Source of the DNA: Streptomyces phaeolivaceus
Lineage (GTDB): Bacteria; Actinomycetota; Actinomycetes; Streptomycetales; Streptomycetaceae
DNA length: 64,000 bases
Assembly: GCF_009184865.1 (NCBI RefSeq)
Contig: NZ_CP045096.1
Coordinates: forward strand, 5,456,001-5,520,000
Direction of reading: 5' to 3'
Position numbers and translations under genes: made by a program. The first letter of the stretch is position 1, and the number at the start of each line of letters is the position of its first letter. Below are positions 45,604 through 53,105 of this stretch, piece after piece. The notes below the pieces were generated by a model. It had not been told where the DNA came from. It saw only the letters and a list, made by a program, of their open reading frames with translations, and did not search any database.

Positions 45604-45864
45604 ATGCCGGGAAGCATGATATTCGCAGCTGGCCCCGAGGGGGCTTTGGGCTTCCTTTATTTGGCGTGGAAGGGAATTCTGGGCGTTCTCGGCTTCTGTC
45701 TCGCCCTCAACATTCGCGACGCCGCCTATAGAATCTACGATTTCTTCACCAATCGCGGGCCCTTCGCCCCCGGTCCAGGCTTCAGCCCGCTCGTCATCAG
45801 GGTCGTCGGGGCACTCATAGGTGTCGTTTCGACTTGGTCATTCGTGAGCGGTCTGGCGTCCTAG
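45604..45864 (+). CDS. Small two-helix membrane protein, candidate immunity
   Basis: An 86-residue protein; the ATG at 45604 has GGAG 5 nt upstream. Two hydrophobic stretches (GALGFLYLAWKGILGVLGFC and LVIRVVGALIGVVSTWSFVS) flank a cytosolic-type loop IRDAAYRIYDFFTNRGP. It is the first gene after the Rhs toxin. The protein at 46128 is clearly related (GRAAGRLHAFFADLMSPG; FRLVGIFAVLVGVGW), so this is a small family. Position and membrane nature suggest an immunity role against a membrane-acting tip, but that is inference. Confidence 0.7.
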   Translation: MPGSMIFAAGPEGALGFLYLAWKGILGVLGFCLALNIRDAAYRIYDFFTNRGPFAPGPGFSPLVIRVVGALIGVVSTWSFVSGLAS

Positions 45865-45906
45865 CGGTGCCGCGCATGGTGCAATCCTGCGGTCGCCGGT
45901 TTCTTC

Positions 45907-46023
45907 ATGGAAACCTTCACTTTTCTTTCATTCGGGACGGCGGTGGGATTCCTCGTCACCGCGGGCTGCGTCATCCTCTTCAACCGTCCGAACTCAGAGG
46001 TCCGCCCGAAATCGGCATCCTGA
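45907..46023 (+). CDS. Possible 38-residue single-helix peptide
   Basis: The frame METFTFLSFGTAVGFLVTAG then CVILFNRPNSEV ends SAS-TGA at 46023. It has one membrane-like helix and a positively charged end, but no good ribosome site. It lies between the two related two-helix proteins and could be a membrane micropeptide or a remnant of a third copy. Confidence 0.4.
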   Translation: METFTFLSFGTAVGFLVTAGCVILFNRPNSEVRPKSAS

Positions 46024-46127
46024 GGATGCAGGGTGCGCACGCGCACGAGAAAGCGACGTTAGATGTGATGCCGACCTGACGGCCATGCCTGGTCGGGTTG
46101 CCGCCCACGGGAGTCGAGGCGGTTCGG

Positions 46128-46442
46128 ATGACCTTCGGCTGGGCCGACGTGAGCAGGGCGTGGAGTGGAGTGGCGCATGGGTTGACCGGTGACATCGAGG
46201 GAGGTACGGAGCTGCTCGGGCTGATCTTCGGAAGCCTTTTGATCGTCCTCGGTGTATGCCTCATCGGGGACTTCGGGCGTGCTGCCGGTCGCCTCCATGC
46301 CTTCTTCGCCGATCTCATGAGTCCTGGACGCGCCACTGTCGGGACCTTCCGGCTGGTGGGGATCTTCGCGGTCCTGGTGGGAGTTGGCTGGGGCGCGACG
46401 TCGTTCCCGCTCGGATCGATGCTCGGATCGATGCTCGGGTAG
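46128..46442 (+). CDS. Small two-helix membrane protein, paralogue of the 45604 protein
   Basis: A 104-residue protein; the ATG at 46128 (MTFGWADVSRA) has GAGGCGG about 6 nt upstream. It shares with the 45604 protein the helix-loop-helix pattern: LLGLIFGSLLIVLGVCLIGD, then FGRAAGRLHAFFADLMSPG, then FRLVGIFAVLVGVGWGA. The C-terminus repeats GSMLGSMLG, encoded by a short tandem repeat. A second candidate immunity gene or a diverged orphan of that family. A bidirectional hairpin follows at 46464. Confidence 0.7.
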   Translation: MTFGWADVSRAWSGVAHGLTGDIEGGTELLGLIFGSLLIVLGVCLIGDFGRAAGRLHAFFADLMSPGRATVGTFRLVGIFAVLVGVGWGATSFPLGSMLGSMLG

Positions 46443-46463
46443 GGGCTTGGATGGCGGGCGAGA

Positions 46464-46487
46464 CGTGCCGCGACAGTCTGCGGCACG
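46464..46487. terminator. Bidirectional terminator between convergent genes
   Basis: An 8-bp stem CGTGCCGC / GCGGCACG with an 8-nt loop, placed between the plus-strand small membrane gene (ends 46442) and the minus-strand CopC-like gene (ends 46543). Confidence 0.65.
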
Positions 46488-46542
46488 CCTCGCATTCGGT
46501 CCGGTCCCTACGTCTGTCCTGGCCCTGTCCGGTGGTTGTGGT

Positions 46543-47133
46543 TCACGTTCCGCGCCGTGTGCGCACGGCCAGGAAGCCCGCGCCCGCGATCACGACGACC
46601 GCCCCCGCGAGGAGGGCCAGGGCCGTGGTGCGGCCGAGTCCGAGGAACGCGTCGTCCTCGACGGTGTCCGTACCCGTGCCCGTGTCCGAACCCGTGTCGG
46701 GTGGCTGAAGGCTCAGCTGTTGGCAGGCTGTCGCGGCCTTGGCTGTCGCGGCGCCCTTCGCGACCTCGAACTGGAAGGCGCTGCTCTGGGTGTCTCCGTC
46801 GGCGGAGGTGATGGTGTACGTGAGGGTGTTGACGCCGGTGGGCAGGCCCGTGACCGCTGCGCAGGTGACGGAGCCGTCGGCCACGACCGGCTTGCCGACG
46901 GGCACGGTGGTGCCGTCGGGGCCGACCAGTCCGATCTTCGGTGTGGTGCCGGACTTCAGCCGGCCGAAGGTCAGCGAGACGACCTCGGCACCAGGGCCGA
47001 CCGTGTCCCCCGGCCCAGGTGACGCCTCCTCCAGCGCGGTGTGGGCGCGGGCGGGCGTGCCGCCGAGGAACAGCAGCACGCCCAGGCAGCCCGACAGGAC
47101 CGTCGTCGCCCTCAGAACTCGAAGTCCGCGCAT
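46543..47133 (-). CDS. CopC-domain copper-binding protein with C-terminal membrane anchor
   Basis: A 196-residue protein from an ATG at 47133, inside the end of the upstream gene (22-bp overlap; coupled). A signal peptide (TTVLSGCLGVLLFLGGTPAR) ends before AHTALEEASPGPGDTV, giving the copper-ligand His near the mature N-terminus as in CopC/YcnI proteins. The CopC-like beta domain (VVSLTFGRLKSGTTPKIGLV) contains two further cysteines (VTCAAV, TACQQL). A linker and a C-terminal helix (TTALALLAGAVVVIAGAGFL) anchor it. The usual CopC methionine/histidine set is only partly visible. It belongs to the minus-strand copper cluster. Confidence 0.85.
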   Translation of the reverse strand: MRGLRVLRATTVLSGCLGVLLFLGGTPARAHTALEEASPGPGDTVGPGAEVVSLTFGRLKSGTTPKIGLVGPDGTTVPVGKPVVADGSVTCAAVTGLPTGVNTLTYTITSADGDTQSSAFQFEVAKGAATAKAATACQQLSLQPPDTGSDTGTGTDTVEDDAFLGLGRTTALALLAGAVVVIAGAGFLAVRTRRGT

Positions 47134-47765
47134 GCGATCCGGTTGTCCTGTGCCTCGGAGGGGTGGACGACGATCGCCTTGGCGTCCTCGCCCGTCTTCC
47201 TGTCGTTGTTCACCGTCGTCATTCCCATGCCCGACTTGTCGGCGGTGAACATCAGGTGCACCTCGTTCGGTGGCGTCGTCGCACCGCCCTTCTCGAACTG
47301 GAAGTGGTCGCCGCCGTTCTTCGCCGAGCACGACTGGGCGTGCAGGTGCGACATGTAGGTGCCCCCCGGCTTCAGACCGCTCAGGGACACCGTGACCGTG
47401 GTGCCCTTCGGGCCCTGCGCCAGCCACGCGGAGCCCTTGACGTCGTCCATGCCCGGCGGGCGGGTGTCGAGCAGTTCGAAGGCGCCCTTCACCACGTCGG
47501 CGTCGGGGATCTTGTCGGCGGGGGTGGCCGACGGGTCACCCATCGCCATGTCCTTCATGCCATCCATGCCGGACATCTCGTCCGTGCTCTTGGACGGGGA
47601 CGCGGACGTCGTCGCGCCGGCTGCGGTGTTCGTTGTCTTCTCGGAGGATTCGCCGCCGCAACCCGACAGCAGGGCGGCAGTGGAGGTGACGGTGAGGCAG
47701 GCGACGGCGAGACGGGTGCGTGGACGGCGGCGTGTAGCGGCTGAGGGCGTTGTGCGGTGGCTCAT
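47112..47765 (-). CDS. Lipoprotein of the Cu/Zn superoxide-dismutase-like family
   Basis: A 217-residue protein; the ATG at 47765 follows GGGAG 8-9 nt upstream. Lipobox LLSGC (C about 37) makes it membrane-anchored. A Met-rich spacer (DEMSGMDGMKDMAMGDPS) typical of copper-binding proteins leads to a SOD-like beta domain: FELLDTRPPGMDDVKGSAWL, YMSHLHAQSCSAKNGGDHFQ, NEVHLMFTADKSGMGMTTVN and DNRIACADFEF. The histidines H-L-H and H-F-Q stand where SOD copper ligands lie, with a likely Cys pair, but the full catalytic set is not proven. A copper carrier or weak dismutase is likely. Confidence 0.8.
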   Translation of the reverse strand: MSHRTTPSAATRRRPRTRLAVACLTVTSTAALLSGCGGESSEKTTNTAAGATTSASPSKSTDEMSGMDGMKDMAMGDPSATPADKIPDADVVKGAFELLDTRPPGMDDVKGSAWLAQGPKGTTVTVSLSGLKPGGTYMSHLHAQSCSAKNGGDHFQFEKGGATTPPNEVHLMFTADKSGMGMTTVNNDRKTGEDAKAIVVHPSEAQDNRIACADFEF

Positions 47766-47875
47766 GGGGTGAACTCCCGGTTGCGGTGCGTGGACAGGAC
47801 GGGCCGACGCGCGTAGGGGCACGCCGACCGCTCGCCTGTCTCCGGCCACGACCGAATGTCACCGGATCGGGCGTT

Positions 47876-48691
47876 TCAGGGCCCTGCGGCGAGTGGTGGG
47901 GCGGGAGACGGGCGGCTCAATGGCATGCGTTCCCGCGGTGGTCCCCTGCGGACGACGGCGTGTCTCAGCGCGGCGGTGACGGGCCGACGGCTCTCCTCGT
48001 CGCCGACGAGGGCCCCGCGAGACGGAACCTCGTGCCGGGCCGCCGTACGGAGGAGCACCCGGCAGATCCGGCGCAGCGGCGCGAACACGACGGCGGCCAG
48101 AGCCCGGGCGATCCGATGGACGGCGGCCTCACCCCGCCACAGCCATACTCCGCACGCGACGGCGGCCACCAGATGCGCCAGCAGCATCCCGAGGGAGCCG
48201 CCATGCGTCGCGGCGGACCACAGCGACTCGTCCGCGGGCGTCCCCATCGCCTCGGAATGCGCTCCGGCGTGGTGCATGGCCATGCCGGAGTGGGAGAGGT
48301 CCACTCCGTGGCTCGTGCCGGAGCGGACGCCCACCTTTCCCGGTCCACCCACCGCCGCGTTCGACGTCGGTGTGAGCTTGGGGGACAGGCTGAACAGCAG
48401 GTGCAGCAGGCCCTGCGCCACGACCGTGGCGCCCACGACCGTCGTGGCACCGCGTTCCCGGCCGGTCAGCCACCACGCGCCCGAGGCGGTTCCGGTGAAC
48501 GCGACACCCATCGCCCACCAGGGCAGAGTGTCGCCGGAGATCAGCGCATGCCCGAGTGCGGTGGCCACGACGCACACGGCCGCGAACACGGCTGCCTTTA
48601 CCGGGCGCAGGACGCCGACGCTTCCTTCGACGCCGCGCGTCACGCGGCACTCCCGACCCGCTCCACCGCCGAGGTGGTGCATCCGGGACAT
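47876..48691 (-). CDS. Hypothetical multi-helix membrane protein of the copper cluster
   Basis: A 271-residue protein; the ATG at 48691 follows AAGGAG at 8-nt spacing. Hydrophobic segments: VKAAVFAAVCVVATALGHAL, WAMGVAFTGTASGAWWL, TVVGATVVAQGLLHLLFSL and LGMLLAHLVAAVACGVWLW. The loop DLSHSGMAMHHAGAHSEAMG is very rich in His and Met, a likely copper site. The C-terminus is Arg/Pro-rich and cytosolic. It resembles the protein at 51171-52163, so the cluster has two related copies. Confidence 0.75.
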   Translation of the reverse strand: MSRMHHLGGGAGRECRVTRGVEGSVGVLRPVKAAVFAAVCVVATALGHALISGDTLPWWAMGVAFTGTASGAWWLTGRERGATTVVGATVVAQGLLHLLFSLSPKLTPTSNAAVGGPGKVGVRSGTSHGVDLSHSGMAMHHAGAHSEAMGTPADESLWSAATHGGSLGMLLAHLVAAVACGVWLWRGEAAVHRIARALAAVVFAPLRRICRVLLRTAARHEVPSRGALVGDEESRRPVTAALRHAVVRRGPPRERMPLSRPSPAPPLAAGP

Positions 48692-48807
48692 CGGGCAACT
48701 CCTTGGTGCTGGCTGGCTTCCCGTCTCTTACGGGCCGCCGGACGCGAGCGTTCAGGTGGGGGTGCGTTTCGGGGACCGCGCTCCGGTCCGGTGGCCCCCG
48801 CCCGGTC

Positions 48808-50664
48808 TCACGGGGCGATGGTCACCTTCTTCTCGACGGTGACCTGGTCGATGTCGGAGACACGGACGGTGGCTCGCATCGTCCAGGTCCCGGGGAACGG
48901 GAGCGCGAGGGTGTCGCTGCCCCAGTAGCCGCTCTGGTCGACGAGTTCGGCGTCGAGCGGGCCGACGTGCCGCGCGGACTGGGTGAAGGTGAGGCGCAGT
49001 TCGGGGATGGCGATCAGACCGCCGTCGGCACCGAAGACCACGGCCTCGACGACGTTCCGGCCGACCCGGCCCGGCTCCAGGGTGATCTGCACCCGGCCGC
49101 GTCCGGCGGGAGCCCCGGTGTCGAACGGGACCACGCTCAGGTTCACCACTGGCTGCCCGGAGGCAGCGGCGGCCTCGGTGGCGGCCCGCCCCGGCCGGCT
49201 GCCCGTCAGCACGGTCGTGAGAGCGAGTACGACGACGCCGATCACCACCTCCGCGAGCACGGACCTGCGGAGGCCGCGCCGCCGGGACTCAGGGTCGGCG
49301 CCGGTCTCGTCGGTTCCGGTGGCGTCGTCCGGTCCGGGACCGACGCCGGGTCCGGGGTCCACCCCGGTCGCCGGCACCGACAGCGGGGCCCGGTCGTCGC
49401 CACCCACCGCGACCGGCACCGGTTCCCGCCGGGGCAGCCGCGTCAGCCGCTCGGTCCAGCTCCGGGAGTACGACGCCGCCAGCACCATGAGGATCACGGC
49501 GCCGGTCTTCAGGGCGAGCGTCCTGCCGTAGGGCGTGGTGAACGCCTCCCACGAGCCGAGCCCGCGCCAGGACTGGTAGACGCCGGTGGCCGCCAGCACG
49601 GCCACCGCACCGAGTGCGAGCCGCGAGAACCGGCCTACGGCGGCGGACGGGAGCGAGTCGCGGGCGGGCGTGCGGTAGAGAGTGAGCAGCAGCGCGGCCA
49701 GCCCGCCGAGCCATACGCTCATGGCGAGCAGGTGCAGCACGGAGGAGGTCATCGCCACCGGCACCTGGATCCCCGTGGAGGCGTGCTCCGCCGCCGCCCA
49801 GGTCGCGGCCAGAGCGACGGAGAGGGTGGTGCCCACGACGGCCGTACGGCGGTCGGCCCGCCACTCGGACCGGCCGCGTGTCAGGAGCAGGGCCACCAGG
49901 AGCAGCAAGGCCAGGCGGACCAGCAGCGCGACGCCGGGGCGGCTGCCCGCAGTGCTCCACAGCAGCCGGGGGTCGAACACAGCGGCCGGTCCGTCCCCGC
50001 TCCCGTACGGTCCGCGCAGGACCAGCAGCGCGGCCGTCGACAGCGCCAGCGCCCACCATCCGGCCAGAAACGGCCCACGCACGACCCGCGCGGCCGTGGC
50101 TCCGGGCCGGCAGACGAGGACGAACACGGCGGTGCCGATCAGCAGGGCCAGGCCGCTATAGGCGACGTACCGGCCGATGCCGTACAGCACCTCGACGGAC
50201 GGGTCGACAGCCGTCTCCGCAGAGGTCTCGGCGCGTGTCTGCGAGGGTGCGCCGACGGCGAAGGTGAAGGCACCGGAGATGGCGTGGCCGTCCTCGGAGA
50301 GCACCCGCCAGGAGACCGTGTACGTGCCCTCCTCCAGCCCGTCGGTCAGCGCCACACGCGCGGTGTTCGCCCCGCCGTCCGCGTGCTCGGGATCACCCGC
50401 GGTCACCGGGCGGCTGTCGGGGTCGAGGACGCGGACGGAGTCCTCTGTGAGGGCGACGGATTCGTTGACGGAGACCGTGACCTGTTCGGGCGCCGTCTTC
50501 AGCACCGCGCCCTCGCGCGGATCGCTGTCGGTCAGCACCGCGTGCGCCGAGGCGGGCGCGGCGCTGACCAGCAGGACACCGGCGAGTACGGCGACCACCA
50601 GCAGCAGCGCCCTGCCCCCACGCCCGCCCTGCGTCAGCCGTCGTTCCGGCAGTCGTCGTTCCAC
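48808..50664 (-). CDS. CopC-CopD fusion copper protein
   Basis: A 618-residue protein; the GTG at 50664 lies 1 nt after the YcnI stop, with AGGAGG at 6-nt spacing. A signal peptide (ALLLVVAVLAGVLLVSAAPA) precedes a CopC domain (SAHAVLTDSDPREGAVLKTA; EGTYTVSWRVLSEDGHAISG) with the copper-binding His at the mature start. Then come about eight CopD helices (IGRYVAYSGLALLIGTAVFV onward, including STGIQVPVAMTSSVLHLLAM). The C-terminal 140 residues are an extra external YtkA-like beta domain (VQITLEPGRVGRNVVEAVVF; LTFTQSARHVGPLDAELV). It probably imports or buffers copper at the membrane. The third member, YcnI, is immediately upstream. Confidence 0.92.
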   Translation of the reverse strand: MERRLPERRLTQGGRGGRALLLVVAVLAGVLLVSAAPASAHAVLTDSDPREGAVLKTAPEQVTVSVNESVALTEDSVRVLDPDSRPVTAGDPEHADGGANTARVALTDGLEEGTYTVSWRVLSEDGHAISGAFTFAVGAPSQTRAETSAETAVDPSVEVLYGIGRYVAYSGLALLIGTAVFVLVCRPGATAARVVRGPFLAGWWALALSTAALLVLRGPYGSGDGPAAVFDPRLLWSTAGSRPGVALLVRLALLLLVALLLTRGRSEWRADRRTAVVGTTLSVALAATWAAAEHASTGIQVPVAMTSSVLHLLAMSVWLGGLAALLLTLYRTPARDSLPSAAVGRFSRLALGAVAVLAATGVYQSWRGLGSWEAFTTPYGRTLALKTGAVILMVLAASYSRSWTERLTRLPRREPVPVAVGGDDRAPLSVPATGVDPGPGVGPGPDDATGTDETGADPESRRRGLRRSVLAEVVIGVVVLALTTVLTGSRPGRAATEAAAASGQPVVNLSVVPFDTGAPAGRGRVQITLEPGRVGRNVVEAVVFGADGGLIAIPELRLTFTQSARHVGPLDAELVDQSGYWGSDTLALPFPGTWTMRATVRVSDIDQVTVEKKVTIAP

Positions 50665-50665
50665 G

Positions 50666-51406
50666 TCACGCCTCCTGGCCGGCTCGGCCCGCGTCGCAGG
50701 GCCTCCGGCGTGTGACCAACCACCATGCGCCACCACCCAGGGCGAGCAGGACGGCGACAGCGGAGCCGACGATGAGGCCGACGGGCCGCAAGTCTTCCTG
50801 TTCAGCGGCCGTCCCCTCCGTCCCGGCGGACGCGGCGCCTGCCGAGGCCGTGGACGTAAGCTCGGGCACGGCGCCGGCGGACGGGCCGGAGGCGGAGGAT
50901 GACGTGTCCGAGGAGGCCGGCCGCAAGTCCAGTACGGGGGCGGGTTGTTCCGGCTCCACGTCGCCGCCCGGGAGTTCGACCCAGCGGGAGATCCTGCCGT
51001 CGTCGTAGGTCTCGACGGTCTTGAACACGAGCTGTTCGGCATCGGGCAGCCGACGGACGCTGACGCTGTGTTCGGCGTCGACGCCGGTGTCCAGGGCGGG
51101 CCCCGCGACGGTGTAGCCGTCAGCGACGCGCTTGAGCTTCCACCCCTCGGGCGCGTCGGCGAGCGTGATGTCACCGGGTGCGATGCCGGCCGGGAGGACG
51201 ACACGCAGGTGGGCGAAACCCGAGGTGTCGGACTCGGCCTCGGAGGTGAAGGAAAGGGTGACGTTCTCGGCCAGGGCCCGAGCGGGTTCCGACTCGACCT
51301 CCGCGTGGGCGGACGCGGGAGTGGGCGATATGAGGGCGGTGGTCAGCGCGGCGGCAACGGCCAGGGCGGGGCGGTGTGCCGTACGGACGGGTCGGTGCGG
51401 GGACAG
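50666..51406 (-). CDS. YcnI-type (DUF1775) copper-binding protein, probable CTG start
   Basis: A 246-residue protein. The only start with a good ribosome site is CTG at 51406 (AAGGAG 6 nt before); no ATG, GTG or TTG is suitably placed in frame. A signal peptide (ALAVAAALTTALISPTPASA) exposes mature HAEVESEPAR, with the N-terminal His that binds copper in YcnI. Further signatures: FAHLRVVLPAGIAPGDITLA, RLPDAEQLVFKTVETYDDGR and ISRWVELPGG. A Ser/Ala linker and C-terminal helix (VGLIVGSAVAVLLALGGGAW) anchor it. It overlaps the 3' end of the upstream gene and is coupled to CopCD. It probably chaperones copper for CopCD. Confidence 0.85.
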   Translation of the reverse strand: MSPHRPVRTAHRPALAVAAALTTALISPTPASAHAEVESEPARALAENVTLSFTSEAESDTSGFAHLRVVLPAGIAPGDITLADAPEGWKLKRVADGYTVAGPALDTGVDAEHSVSVRRLPDAEQLVFKTVETYDDGRISRWVELPGGDVEPEQPAPVLDLRPASSDTSSSASGPSAGAVPELTSTASAGAASAGTEGTAAEQEDLRPVGLIVGSAVAVLLALGGGAWWLVTRRRPCDAGRAGQEA

Positions 51407-52163
51407 GGGAGGCTCCTTGCGGGTGGGGCCGGGCAGGCCGAAGCCTCGGCCCGGGAGAGGGACGAACCGGGACAGCCGTGTGTCCCGGCGGTCCTCTGCG
51501 CACCAGCGGGTGTTCCAGAGTCCGTGTCCGTGGAGCCTCGACAAGGGCGAGGTGCTCGATCGGTTCGAGGTGGGGGAGAGGGCGCGGCCCGATGCCGGCC
51601 AGGCCGGCCGACAGCCGGGAGCCGAGGGAGCCCGCGACGCCACGCACAGCTCGCGCGAACCGTACGGCGATCGCGAGAGTGGCGTCGGCCCGGTGCAGCA
51701 ACCAGGCCACCGACAGCGCGGCGAGCACATGGGCGGCCGTCATGGTGGCGGACACCTGATGCCAGCCGGATGCGCTCTCCGGGGTGACCACGGCGTGCCG
51801 ATGGGCGCCCTGAGCGAGATGACCCGGTCCGGCCGGGCTGTCCGCCGGCGCCGGGGACACATGCAGCAGCGCCTGGACCCCGAGCGTGCAGCCGAGCGTC
51901 GCCACAGGGGCGAAACGGCGCCGGGCGGCGGGCCAGGCGACGGCGAACTGCGCGAGGACGAGCAGTGCGGTCGGCCGCCATGGAGTGACTCCGTCGGCCA
52001 CGGCGTAGTGACCCGACACCGCCAGCACGCTGCCGACCACGGCGAACACCGCGGCTCGCACGCAGGTACCCGCCCGATCCGCCCGATCCGTCAGATCCAT
52101 CCGATCCGCCCGATACGGAGAAGGGCGATGCTCGCCGGGCGGCGGCACGGCCTCGCCTGCCAC
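51171..52163 (-). CDS. Hypothetical membrane protein related to the 47876 protein
   Basis: The frame from a GTG at 52163 (GGAGG 7 nt upstream) to a stop at 51171 gives 330 residues. Helices: CVRAAVFAVVGSVLAVSGHY, PTALLVLAQFAVAWPA, GCTLGVQALLHVSP and ATMTAAHVLAALSVAWLL, with a His-rich loop (GHLAQGAHRHAVV). After about residue 230 it becomes low-complexity Arg/Pro sequence that overlaps the YcnI start by 236 bp, so the true end is probably earlier and a small frameshift is possible. The relation to 47876 is visible in the LVRRGPP motif and helix order. Confidence 0.65.
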   Translation of the reverse strand: MAGEAVPPPGEHRPSPYRADRMDLTDRADRAGTCVRAAVFAVVGSVLAVSGHYAVADGVTPWRPTALLVLAQFAVAWPAARRRFAPVATLGCTLGVQALLHVSPAPADSPAGPGHLAQGAHRHAVVTPESASGWHQVSATMTAAHVLAALSVAWLLHRADATLAIAVRFARAVRGVAGSLGSRLSAGLAGIGPRPLPHLEPIEHLALVEAPRTRTLEHPLVRRGPPGHTAVPVRPSPGPRLRPARPHPQGASPVPAPTRPYGTPPRPGRCRRADHRPHIAHSRVRPRGGRVGTRSGPGRERHPFLHLRGRVRHLGFRPPACRPPGRHRTR

Positions 52164-52273
52164 ACCCATGCCTCCTTCCCCGGCGATCGGCCTGGGCCGT
52201 ATGTGACCAGTACGGCGCTGTGGGGCCCTCCTGTTCACCCCGAGGCCGGACCGGGCGGCGGAGAGTCGAGGTG

Positions 52274-52801
52274 TCATCCGGGAGGCGTGATCGTGGCGTT
52301 GGGAGTCGCGGCAGTGGTGGGCCACCCGGTGGGGGCCTGCTCGGACTGCTGGGAGATGGAGTCGCCCTGCTCGTCGTACGAGCTGCCTGGGGCCGTCAGG
52401 AGGGCGAAGAGGCCGAGGACCACGGTGATCGCGGCGGCCGTGCCGAGCACGCGACCCGCACGGTGGCGCCTCGCCCGGCCGTCGAGGTCGCGCCAGGGCG
52501 GGCCGGGCCACGGGTCTGCCGCCTGCCAGAGTTCCCCCACTGCATCGGCCTCGTACGACGAGATCGATGCGCCGTGGACGGGGGATGGTTCCGCCTTGTG
52601 CCCCGGCCACTCGCGCGGGTCGAGGAAGTGCCGGGGCCGCGCTGGAGCCGTGCGCTCCCGCGCGGAGAGCTCCCTGGGCGCGGTCCGCCGTATCGCGGGT
52701 TCGCTGTCGGTGAGGAACCGCTGCCACACCTCGTCGGGAACGGGCGGCGTGCGGTCTTCCCCGTCCGGTGTCCCGCCGCCGCAAGGCGGTTGAGCGGCCA
52801 C
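52274..52801 (-). CDS. Small membrane-anchored hypothetical protein
   Basis: A 175-residue protein; the GTG at 52801 has GGGAAG 7 nt upstream and is preferred over longer in-frame starts. The N-terminal soluble part (VPDEVWQRFLTDSEPAIRRT, then APRELSARERT) matches a common Streptomyces protein type. A cytosolic stretch (GPPWRDLDGRARRHRAGR) precedes one transmembrane helix (VLGTAAAITVVLGLFALLTA) and a short external tail. No function is known. It is the upstream end of the minus-strand copper-side block; the divergent lactonase gene starts at 53106. Confidence 0.75.
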   Translation of the reverse strand: MAAQPPCGGGTPDGEDRTPPVPDEVWQRFLTDSEPAIRRTAPRELSARERTAPARPRHFLDPREWPGHKAEPSPVHGASISSYEADAVGELWQAADPWPGPPWRDLDGRARRHRAGRVLGTAAAITVVLGLFALLTAPGSSYDEQGDSISQQSEQAPTGWPTTAATPNATITPPG

Positions 52802-52956
52802 TGTCCCACTTCCCGTTCTTCGGCTGTGCCGGCCCGACGGCGGATCCGCTGGCGGGGGCGTCCGGCTGCCGACGCGCTGACCCCCCACCGGGTTTCTGCC
52901 GTCGTCACTCCTGGTGCCGGGTGGCAGCCGGCTGCCGGACGGCCCCCGCTCGATCA

Positions 52957-52969
52957 TTGCATAGTACAA
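52957..52969. promoter_or_regulatory. TTGCAT-n-like palindrome, site 2
   Basis: TTGCATAGTACAA: one half-site is TTGCAT and the other is a weaker match, within the intergenic region between the hypothetical gene (start 52801) and the lactonase gene (start 53106). Confidence 0.4.
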
Positions 52970-53105
52970 AATGAGATCGCCACCGGTGGTTCTTACAAGA
53001 CCCTGACGTGGAAGCCGAACCCCTTCAGCCCCCCCTGTCCCGTCGGTAACTCTGGCTTCGCCCGCCACCGTTCCGGGGTGGCGGATGGGCAGGAGGAGCA
53101 CAGAG

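Noticed and set aside
48556..50715. A 719-residue plus-strand frame across the CopCD gene
   Set aside because: Low-complexity Arg/Gly sequence antisense to a convincing CopC-CopD protein.
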